Source: Plecoglossus altivelis
Taxonomy: Eukaryota; Chordata; Actinopteri; Osmeriformes; Plecoglossidae
Direction: 5' to 3'
Assembly: GCA_036571765.1 (NCBI GenBank)
Contig: BROE01000013.1
Span: forward strand, 10,691,690-10,755,689
Length of the DNA: 64,000 nt
Shown here: one piece after another, positions 52,001 to 63,100 of the stretch
Numbering within the stretch: position 1 is the first letter of the stretch
How the letters are laid out: every line of letters begins with the position of its first letter
Translations under genes and position numbers: made by a program
Notes under the pieces: generated by a model
Seen by the model: only the letters and a program-made list of their open reading frames with translations
Told to the model about the DNA's origin: nothing
Database searches by the model: none

Positions 52001-55000
52001 AGGAAAAAAAGATTCCTTGCCTTTTTAGTCGAGGCTCCCGCAGAGGTGGCTTACAGTAGCTTTGTATTGACTGGAGAGAGAGAGAACGGAAAGATAGAAA
52101 GAGCAAGGGGCCTTTTGTTTTTAGTATCATATCCTCAATATTGATTTGGAGGAGACTGCTAATGTTTGCTCTACACGTTCATCGGATGACTCTGAAAAAT
52201 TCACAGCTTGAAATGCAACCACAACAGGTATCCAGACAAGGAGATACGTGGATATCTTACGTTTCTTGCTCTCTTGCCAAACATAATCGCACTTTCTCAA
52301 AGTACATGTAAGTGAAAAAAGTTTGGTTTTGTAAGCTTGCCACATGCAGATATGCATGAATGCATACTAATGCAAAACCACAGCTTTCGAGATCTGAAAG
52401 CATCAGATAAATGTCCATTTTAAAGTCTGACACTACTGGGCATAGACATCATTTCATCAGGAACATCCAAAACTGTAGCAGTAGCACACAGCTGCATGTT
52501 GCTTACGAAGATGGCGACTGTCATATCCAAGGCCTTGACACTACACTTCATACTTTGAGTTCAAATAAAGTGGCACTTTGCAGTTTAAAAACAACCCACT
52601 GAGCCTTTAATCATGGTCCCCAGTCTCTGCAAGGTTTTGCAACATCTTTATAATCTACATATTGATTCAATGTTTTTCCCATTTAAACTGCCTGAAAGGC
52701 TAATCCCCAGTCATAAGAAGCAGAATCCATTGGGCCCATCCGAAAAAAAACCCAATTTAAGCAGAATTGGGAACTTCAAGCTAAGGTGACATTGACGGCG
52801 CAATGGGAGAGTGAATCACTTGATTGGATTTCATTAGGTACACAACACGACAGTTGTCAGATCATTTGATCTTTTTGATTTTTTGTCATGTGACCACTCT
52901 ACTAACTTTTACCGATGGTTACATTGCAACTATTTAAGTGCAAAGACAGTCTCATTATGTCTCGTTAATTCTTTACGTAGGCTATCCACATACGGACACA
53001 CAGCACACAAAAGTAAAAAAAGTAGAATTTAGTTGAAAACTGTAGGTTTTCTAATGAATCAGTGTTTCTTCCTAGAGATGCAGGCGATGTAAACTTGACT
53101 ATTATTAGTGAATGTGTGTCGCTCGCAGCCAGCAGACATGGAGATGAGCTGCGGTAAGAGCAGAGGGGGAGAACACACAGATAAGGAACTCTGTGGAGCA
53201 GCTAGCAGGGGGTCTTTGAGTAGACTTGATATATATTTTTTATGATCGACATTGCTGTGAGTAAACAACATCTAAAAACAACTACCAAAACAGCAACCGT
53301 TCTTTAATCAAGTAGCTTGATTAAGATGCAAAGCCTCGCTTCTCGGTTTTGCCTGAGAAAAAACTGGCGATAAAAAAGGAAAATACATTATATGCGCCAT
53401 TAAGCTACCTAAATTACATGTTTAAACACCAGCCAAGATTTTACAACATTATATAATTAGGCATTATTAGTGCCATGGTGAAATATGGGATAAAGCCAGT
53501 GGGGCTAGACAGATTAATTATGTGAAACTCCACCTCAAAGACGGTGTGGATGTGAGGTTTACCTCGGTATTCAACTGCACTGCTCTAATCCATTGACTGC
53601 CTTCTTGCCGCAAACACCAGTTTGTGTTTAGCCCACTTTCTTCATATTAGAACAACTGGAGCAGCAGACTACTGAAGGTACAGGCAGTGGCTTTACGTTA
53701 CGTTGTCTAATTATAACCATCTGTCCAATGATTAAAAGTACCTGAACTTCCTTTCATGTTTCAAACATATTCAATGGCATTTCACCGTGTTTCCAGAGCT
53801 CTTAAAAGGTTAGCAATGTGTTGGTCTAAGCAGGGGGCTTTTAAAAGCATGGTAACAAAGACGGTCACCTAGGGCGCCACTTGCAGGCTGATTGTGCACA
53901 AAAACATGTATTTGAGGCAAGTCCACCGTTGCTGCCTGCCACACCACTTCAAAATCGTCCAGTCTGACATCCATTTCTATTAACACTAGGTGTACAAGGC
54001 ACAGATGTACCTCAACTCATGTTTTATGCTGTAAAACTTGAAATAAGAAATGTGTGAGTGTGTTGGCCCATTGTAAATGACCTAACAAATTCTTGAGATG
54101 GGATAGTCGAGAGAACACCCATTTAAATGTTATATTACCATTACCATACCGTATCTAGCTTGTAAAGAACAAGACAAACCAAGACCGTAAACCCTATCTT
54201 GATTAAAGCACCCCCATCCATTTTACTGACTAGCTCCTCATGGTTCTTTACAGTCTGCCTGATAACCGTTGGCTCAGCCAGGAAGTAGTGCTCTATGGGG
54301 ACACTCTCTTATTGCATTTCTAGTTCCTGATGGCAGAACACAATGTATCTTTTGATAGAATGCAAAGCAAATCAATCCACCCAATATTCGTCCTGTCAGG
54401 GACGTTACACTGTGCTTATTTCAAACAAGGAGAATGCACACTATTAGTGACTTGGTTGTCTATATTCTTGTTCTGTTTTTATGTGGAAGGATGACAGTAA
54501 TATAATTAAATGAGCTATTTACTTTTTGAGACTTTAATCATTTCAAACTGGGGTCTCCAAACATCTAAAAAGCTTTTCCAATCTAGTTTAGTGACTTCTC
54601 CAATCTTTTCCCAAATATTACATTCCTGATGCACAAGATGAGTCACTTCCATAGATGGCATGATATAAATATATATATTTGAATATGTTTGAATATGCTT
54701 AACTGTGATCAAAATTGGTTTGGAAACATTCGCATATTTTGTCATTCACGCTTACAGTAAATGAAAGCATAATGCCAAAATAATACTCCAAAAGGTGATT
54801 TTGTACAAGGTCGTCCATCTCATTAAAGAGAACCCATGAGGTCTGCTGAGGCTTCTGGCTCTGCCCGAGCACCAAGCCACACACTGAAAAGGGCTCTTGC
54901 CCGTGACTTCATTTGGGTGAGGTGTAGTTAATAAAAAAAAGCACTCAGCCTGGACCCTAGGAACAAATGCTGGGCCATATGTGGCATGAATCCATTCATG

Positions 55001-56395
55001 TTAGAACAAGGCAGCAATCTCCATAATCAGTCATTATATGAACATAATTAATAACAAGAACTCTGATCATAATAACTCTGATTTGGTGACAAAAAATATT
55101 TTCAACCACTATTTAGGAAGACTGCAGTTATTCAGTGACATTTTTATTCACTTGGAATTAGAGTCACTAACTCCTATTTATAGAATTACAGATATCTAAG
55201 CATTCATATGGATTGAAATTAAAGCTGGGAGATTTAGGGAGCTTGGGGGGAGGGGGGGTTGTCAAGTGAAGGAGCTGGAAAGCAAAGTGCCCCACAGCTC
55301 AAGAAATATAGGCGAAAGGGGAAAACTGAATCTTTTTTATGATTTCGCCCAAAACTTCAAGCAGTAACCATCTTATGTTCTCAAAATCCTTCTATTCTCA
55401 GCATGTACAGAACATAGCACAAGAGCAGCAGTACAAGAGCAGGAGCACAAGAACAGCAGTACAGGAGCAGCAGTACAAGGGACACCAGTACAAGAGCAGC
55501 AGTACAAGGGCAGCAGTACAAGACCAGGAGTACAAGGGCACCAGTACAAGAGCAGCAGTACAAGACCAGGAGTACAAGGGCACCAGTACAAGAGCAGCAG
55601 TACAAGGGCAGCAGTACAAGACCAGGAGTACAAGGGCACCAGTACAAGGGCAGCAGTACAAGACCAGGAGTACAAGGGCACCAGTACAAGAGCAGCAGTA
55701 CAAGGGACACCAGTACAAGAGCAGCAGTACAAGGGACACCAGTACAAGAGCAGCAGTACAAGGGCACCCTCCCTTTTGGGTTCTGTACTCTTTTGAGGGG
55801 GACTTTGGATGGAGGTGCCTGCTACTGCAGTTTTATAAGCTATTATACATTGTTTAAAACTGGAAGGTCTGTTTATATGAGCCTTAATTAGAAATTGTTT
55901 AAACAGAAGGCACTTACAGAAAATCAGTACATTTTCAATTAAGAGATTAAATCCCTACTAATATGCAAATTGTTCATTATTCAGTTAGTCTCTCAAAGGG
56001 ACCTATTCTACTGTGTGTTTTAAAATACTTAATAGAAATTACATTATTCAGTAATTATTCATCAACGTGGAGTATTTTGGACAATTTATGTAAAACACTA
56101 TCGGCCTCTTTTTCATTCCATTAAATGAATCTGAATGTCAAAGTCAATATGTCTGATATTTATTGTTGTCTGTGGATCACAGATTGAATAAGGTTGAACT
56201 GAGACCTTTGGTTTTTGCCCAGACAGCATCCCGTTAGAAAGCAGATTTACATGGCAGTTTTAATACAACACTGCACCATAGTGGCCCATTTCAGCAAAGC
56301 ACGTGCAGAAGCAAAGAATGCCGTTAAGGCAAAGAAGAAATGACAGACAACTTATTGCGACTATAAATTAATTAAGACGTAAATCATCTTAATAC
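46053..56395. other. Gene-poor interval, right part
   Basis: Mostly AT-rich single-copy-looking sequence between the Tc1-like relic and the bbs4 3' end. No recognised gene or RNA was seen. The main structured feature is the 14-bp-unit minisatellite at 55.4-55.8 kb. Confidence 0.6.
55419..55770. repeat. 14-bp minisatellite with higher-order structure, about 25 units
   Basis: The basic unit is ACAAGAGCAGCAGT. Variants of positions 6-12 alternate: ..ACCAGG, ..GGCACC, ..AGCAGC. Several consecutive triplets make a 42-bp higher-order unit, and three units carry one extra base (ACAAGGGACACCAGT). The unit has no stop codon in several frames, which produces long spurious open frames on both strands. 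Confidence 0.97.
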
Positions 56396-56945
56396 TTTAT
56401 TTTTCTACATAAATACATATCTACATGAAAATGCCAATACTTCAAAGCAAGACGAAAACAGTACTATTCACATCAAACATTGAGAAGCTGCCAGTAGAAG
56501 GATCATCTTACATGTCTTAATCTTATTCATGATTGTCAAGTTAAGATTTTGCAAGAAGAAATGATTCACCGGAGTCAAGTGATGAGTGACAACCTACTTT
56601 CGCTACACTCAGCCAAGAAAAGAGGAAAAGTAATTCTTCATACTGTAGTTGACAGCGTGGTGATGGATATCTTCAAACAGATGGAAAACGTCTCAAAGGG
56701 TTTTGTGAAACCTCTTTGAGCTGCCAGGGTTTGGTTGGCAACGTACTCTTCCCTTTTGTAAATATATAAGACAGAGAAACTAGCCTCACCAGTCCCGACT
56801 TCAGTACCAACATGTGCCTAAAGACGTCTGACTAACTTCACATGATAAAATCTCTATGTTTTGTATGCCTCTTCAGTAACATTCGGTAGCTATTGAGCTG
56901 TCACAGTGCAACGCTGTGGTGTCAGAGGAAGGCTGGCTATCTTGG
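56396..56945 (-). other. bbs4: bbs4 3' UTR with candidate polyadenylation signal
   Basis: No coding sequence follows the stop codon on the minus strand. The first clear AATAAA on that strand is at 56396-56401, giving a 3' UTR of about 550 nt. No other canonical hexamer was seen between it and the stop. The true cleavage site is not known from sequence alone. Confidence 0.5.
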
Positions 56946-57109
56946 CTAGTTCACTTCTGCCTTAGACTTACTCTTGCTAGTTTTGGATTTGGGGGGAGGT
57001 TCGTCCTCCTCGGCATCGGGGGAGCCGGGGGTGTTGCTGGGGGGGCTGAGGGCCGCCTCCACATCAGGCTCCGGCTCCAGGGGCAGGGATGGGGGCTTAG
57101 GGGGGGTTC
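56946..57109 (-). CDS. bbs4: bbs4 exon 16, C-terminal tail and stop
   Basis: The exon encodes GTPPKPPSLPLEPEPDVEAA, then a Pro/Ser-rich acidic stretch, and ends KSKTSKSKSKAEVN before TAG at 56946-56948. The proline block with PPSLPLEPEP matches the human C-terminus. The final lysine/serine-rich tail is unlike the human ending and makes the protein somewhat longer. The acceptor is CTTGTACAG. Confidence 0.93.
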
Positions 57110-60100
57110 CTGTACAAGCCAACGATTACAATCAGAAGCCTTGATTGGAATTTGATGTTGACAACTTTTACTTGCTACTGATTCAATGTACAGGTTTTTA
57201 TATAACAGTTAGTTCATTCACACATTGACAGTAAGCGGAAAGTAAATTGAGTGACCCCTCAATAGGAAGCACTGGTTAAGGTTCTTTAATGTTTGTGAAG
57301 GATGGTTCCACTATGAGCCCAGTAGTACTCTACCTGTTGGAAGCTGTATGCTCCTGTTGAAGCTAGCAGCAGAGGACATGGCCTGGCCCAGAGCCTGGTT
57401 GGTACCAAGGGGCTGCTGGGTGCTGGGTGCTTTGGAGGAGGAGCCAGAGGTCTTCTTAGACTTGGAATCCTTGGCAGGATTGGTCCACACCACGCTCTCA
57501 CCCACCTGCAGGGCAGTCGCCATCTTCTGTGCCATGTCCATGAGCTTGGAAGGAATACAGAATAGAGTTGTTGGATGTTTGAAAGCAGAAGATGGTTTCC
57601 TCCATCAGGATCAAACCCATGACCTGGCATTTAGAACTGAATTAAGTATTATACAACATGTGACTGGGCTTTACTTCCTTTACCAGGTAAATTGACTGGG
57701 AATTTATTTTCTCTTCCCAGCAACAACGGTCATAGCATAGCATATAGTAGTATCTTAAAGACTGTAACTGTGAGTAAAGCTACCTCTGGATCGAAATCAG
57801 TATTGCAGTCTTTCAGTAGGTTGACCTTTCTCTCCATTTCCTGGTACTGTTCCAGGGCTGCCTTCTTGTCACCATGATTGTAGAGCAGGATGGCAAAGTT
57901 CAGATTGACCAACGGATTAGACCTGAGTAGGAGAGGATGGGAAGGACACTGGTTACAGCAGACAATCACTCAATAATTGACATTAAATGAATAATTGAAC
58001 CCTTTTGGGTGATATTGACAGGGACAGCGAGAAGATCAAACTGAATGGGGAAGTTCAACAGGGGGAAAACTCACTCGTCTAGAGCTACTGCTTGCTCGTA
58101 GGACCGCATGGCGTTCTCCACATCATCCAGATTGGTCAGAGCCACTAGAGAATTACATCAAAGAGATTGTACATATCAGTGCACTGCCAACTTCAATCAA
58201 TACAAGTAACTGTCTAATCGTAAGCCTTTATAAGTATGATCGGTTGAGAAACTTATTATGAAATATGTTTTGGAAACAAAACTATGTGTACTTAAAAAGC
58301 TTTGGGTTTATGTTTTTTTTACCCAGCCTTCACAAATCCCCATCTCACTAAACCCTAATCTAAAACAATGGTTCTGACAGGTGTACCAGCCAGCAGCATG
58401 TAGAGCTCTCCCAGGCGTGGGTGCAGGTTTGTGGCGGCACTGAGGAAATGAAATGCAGAGGCGTACTGCTGCATGGTCAGGTGCACCAGGCCCAGGTTGT
58501 AAAGAACCTTCCAGTCGAACGGAGACAAGTAGTGGGCTCTCTTCAGACAGCTGATGGCCTGGACAATCATGGTGGGAAATAAAATCTTGGTTTACTTTGG
58601 AAATGATTGTTAATTTGCTGTAATGGCTTGCAGCATTGCACGCACAATCAATATAATAGCCTAAAAGTAGGAAAGATTGCCCATTCGTGACAACGTATCC
58701 ATCTTTGAGTTTAATCAAAGCAGAACTGTGAAGATGCAGTATTAGATATAGAGCTGATTATTTCATGAACACTACTTACTGCAACATATTTCTTCTTGCC
58801 GAAGAAGCACATGCCAATGTTGTTCCAGAGGGGAGGGCTTTCAGGCACAGAGTAGGCTGCCACACGGTACTTGTTCATGGCCACGTCAAAATCCCCATGG
58901 GTCTGCATCATACTACCAGCAGCTAAGATGGCCTTGGAAAAACACATATATACATACAGGGATGAACCATGACCAGAAAAAGCATCAACAGCACTGTGTT
59001 CTGGTACCGTTTAGCCAGTGCTGCCAACATACCGTGTAGTTGTTCGGGTCATAGGTGAGAGCATTTCCGAGATGCTCAAATGCTCTCTGGTATTTTCCAA
59101 GCTGTAAAATAATAAAATGCTCAATAAAGGAGTTCCAAAGTATGAAATTGGAAATGTCAGTTTTAGTCATGAACAAACTCCATGTTTATGACTACCTTAC
59201 AAAATGTTGTTCTATTGGGAAATGTTACTTTAAATGTATTCATACTGCAGTGCTGAAAGTGACTTACTTGCAGATACAACAGTCCAAGAGTTGTCAGCAA
59301 GTCAGTATTTTCAGGACAGTATCTAGGAAATGAAAGAAGCACACATTTCAGATGAAACGTCACTGTCCACTGGAGAGAATTCAGCAGAATGCCATTAGTG
59401 TAGAGCAATTGTACAAATTTGGATAATCTCAATATTTAATGGTCTCGAATCTGCACAATTGCTAAGTGTTAATAGTGACTGGAGGGGACGATTTAGCTGA
59501 CAGAGAGAAAGAGAGAGAATGAATGAAAGAGAATTGTCTACATGTTCTCGGTGGTTTGTCTCATTAAAATGAACCCTTGCACTGAAACACTTGATTAATT
59601 CAGTTTGTCTCAACATGAGGTGGCAATAACGAGCACAAAGACAGTTTTTGTACTCCGATAAAGTCAAACAATAACTTTTATGTTGTTTTGAAACAAGATC
59701 ATGGGTGACATGCTCAAATATAGCCTGGGGAGAAAATACTGAAAATAGCTGACCTGGAATTAAGTAAAGGAGTATTAGAATAGTGTGGAGACAGGATATC
59801 TCCTGTCACAATATGAAATAGCTTTTGATGTATTTTTGTACATTGTCCAAACCTGTACTTACTCCACTGCATTCTTGTACACCTCGATGGCCTTGTCGGT
59901 GTCACCAGCAAGTAGATGGACCTTTCCCAATGTCATGAAGGTCTTGTCATGTTTGTTTAATTGCAACGCCAAGTTCAACCTCTCTTCTGCCTGGTACCCA
60001 AGATGAATCAGCTCATTATACATCTGCAGATAACTGAGTTCTAGTCTCGACGAGAGGTCCTTTCTTTAAGCATGCTCACAAACTTTAAGCTGATAATCCT

Positions 60101-63100
60101 CATGACTTCAATAGGCAGTAGTGCTGCTAATCAACCACCACGTCATACTTACGCTTTTGAAGTCTTTAATGAAGGAATAGCAAACCCCCAGATTGTGGTT
60201 GACCTCCTGTGTTAAAACAACATAGTAAATAAACCAGGTAGCCTGACCCACAGAAAATACACTCAGTATTCCATTGATCTTACCCAGTCCTTGTCATTTA
60301 AGCGTCCAGCTTCATGATAAACCTCGATTGCTGCCTTGTGTTTACCCAGCAGAAACCTGGAGACAGAAAAGACCAACAAAATATGATCTAAAGGAATAAA
60401 TGATTATTCAAGACAAAATAAGGTCCAACCATATTTTGTATTAACTAAAAGGAAGAGAACTTGGGATTGCTGATGGGCTTCATACCATCTATTGGGAAAA
60501 TAATCATTGTCATCATGTTGTAGTTTGCTGTCTTAGTGTGATCCAAGCATAGAGGATGTGTGTGTGTTTGAGGGGTGAGGAGGCTCACAGTGATCTGGCT
60601 ACTTGTTTCAGGTTGTCAGGACTGGTGGGATTGAGAATGGAGCAGCTCTGAAACAGCTCTAGAGACTGCTGGATCTGGCCCTCTAGGCGTAGGATTAGTG
60701 CTTTAGGAAAAAGTATAATACAAATTCAATAAAAAATAGGATTTACTCATAGATACACACTGTAACTTGTAGCATGTGATATTGGGAGATAGAACTTGGA
60801 GTAGTGGTTTAAACTCTTAGCTTTAATTGAAACTACTGTACGTTGTTTTGTAAAGGTTACTGAGAATTCTACATGGATGGTCTGTGTCTTACCTTGAACA
60901 TATATGGCATATTCACACATGCCATGGGTCTCCTGGAGCTGGTCTTTAATGATCGCCTTTGGGAATCACACATATTACAACATTGTCATCCTAGCATGGG
61001 TCTGAAACTATTTCATATCATTTGTCAGAACCAGGTTTTGGAATCCATGTTTACCATCTCAAATAAAATGAAAAGGTCATAGACTCTTTCCTTACTTCAA
61101 CCCCTTAAATTATGCGTCTACATAAATACCAGAAACGGCTGATGAAAAGACAAAGACAAATGCCATGGTATTTTTAATGACCGATAATAGATGTTTGAAA
61201 CTGGTGATTACTTCCCCACCCTCACCATGACAGGCAACCTCATTAGACGCCGCGGAGATAGACCTGGCCTTAAGACTAAAGAGGAGGGACCAATTCCTTC
61301 CAAGTATCGATAATTCCCTCACTGTCTGTCTGGTAGGGCCGAAGAGTTCGTTTGACATGAAACCCATCCAGAAGGTGCCAATGGAATACCCCAGGGAGCG
61401 AGCCCTCAGCAGAGCGAGCCCTCAGCAGAGCGAGCCCTCAGCAGAGCGAGCCCTCAGCAGAGCGAGCCCTCAGCAGAGCGAGCCCTCAGCAGAGCCTGCA
61501 GGTGAGCTCTTACCTTGCAGGTCTCATAGTCCTTTCTAATGTAGTGCAGGTGGATGAGCCAGTTCCTCCTCTCTAGAATCGGAAGCTCTGGAGCTGAGGA
61601 GACAGAGAATGAAGAGGAATGTATTTTTTGCAGACCTAAAAGAGAGCTAAAGTAAAGGTTCATTCACATATGTCAATATAACCTACAGTGGAATTGTCAC
61701 ACAAAAATATTTGAGAACAGAATAATTCAATTGAATGTAAGCATGCTATGATAATGCTGTGATTTGACATCAGCCTCTGAAACTGTAATACCCGTCTCTG
61801 TATGGGTAGCTGATGCACATTTAACCTTTTGTGGACAAACAGGCTACTGAGATGGAAAATCTACGATCATTCCTTCAATTTTATTATAATGTCACATGTT
61901 AGCTACTGTCACAGCACTGTAACAAATTGAGACAAGCAGCATCTCTTTTGGAGACTGCACAAGGTTAAGATCTGATCCAAGTTGCCCAGGTAACCCTTCT
62001 ATTAGAGGCTCAGTTCTCATGGCAGCACCATAAGGGCTTTTGATATGCTAAAGACAGAAGAGGCAACAGAGTACAATGGTTGCATTCATAAGGTCAGGAA
62101 ACCTCAAGAATCACACTCAACACAACCCTTTTTCTAGTCCTTCTTCTGGGAGAACACAGTATTGCATTCAAGCACATGTTCAAAATAGTGACTCTGAGTT
62201 CAGTAACCAGTGTTATATTGGTTCTACCTGTGGGAGAGAAATTGAATACTGCGCCTATATGAAACAAAACTAAAACTACAGTCGAGTCAATTGCTAAATT
62301 TTAGGATGTTAGCCGATGAACTGCTTTAGACAGTAATAACTATGATACAGTAAAGCTCTGTTCTGATCTCCAAGGCCTAAGTCTGGGATCCAGTGTCTCG
62401 CTGCAAAAGCTAGAAAAGGATGCTGATCCTCTCCAACCCCAACACCGAATAGGAAAAGGGCTTCGATTTTCTCCTATTTGGCACATCAGAATTGCAATGT
62501 CCCTTTTTGTCGACTTAATCCGCTTTCCTCCTGCTGAGACAGCAATAATATTCTTGTCTCTAGGTTTCAGCTGGGCCCTGTGGCACTTAAAGTCCTCATT
62601 TACAAAGCTGGGAAGCTTTGGAGAGGAGATGAGGATTCATGTGTGACAAGTCTTCCAATAACAATAAAGGGGAGATGGCAACAAGTAAGTGGCAACCCAG
62701 CATGAAACCTCCCAAAATATAGCTTTGTAGAAGGTTCTATCCCCAACATGTTGGATGTCTCTCTTTGTGTGCCACCTAGCTCAAGCAACGGTGGAATTGG
62801 CCATTCTGTTCACAGTAAGATCATCTGGCGCAGAAGATACATTTAGAACAGAACAATTAAGAAACGGCTGATGAAATGAAAAGGCATGGTGCAAATCCAC
62901 AATTTGCCACCTCATGGAAAAATATGTAGAAAGGGACTGTAGAAGGTAACATTTGAAATTAAGTGCTTTCCTCATAGTTTACAACATTTTTTGTTTCAAG
63001 TGGCCCTAAGGGAGACAAAATAATGAAATGAATTTTCAGTTGGACATGGGTCAATAGCAAAATCACAAAACTTTCCCAGTACTATTTTACTTTGTACTCT

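Noticed and set aside
55339..55857. Long open frames (113-172 codons) on both strands
   Set aside because: They are produced by the 14-bp minisatellite, whose unit lacks stop codons in several frames; the peptides are purely repetitive.
57570..57630. tRNA B-box-like GGTTTGATCC in bbs4 intron 14 (minus strand), as a possible SINE
   Set aside because: No A box, no body and no A-rich or repeat tail were found around it.
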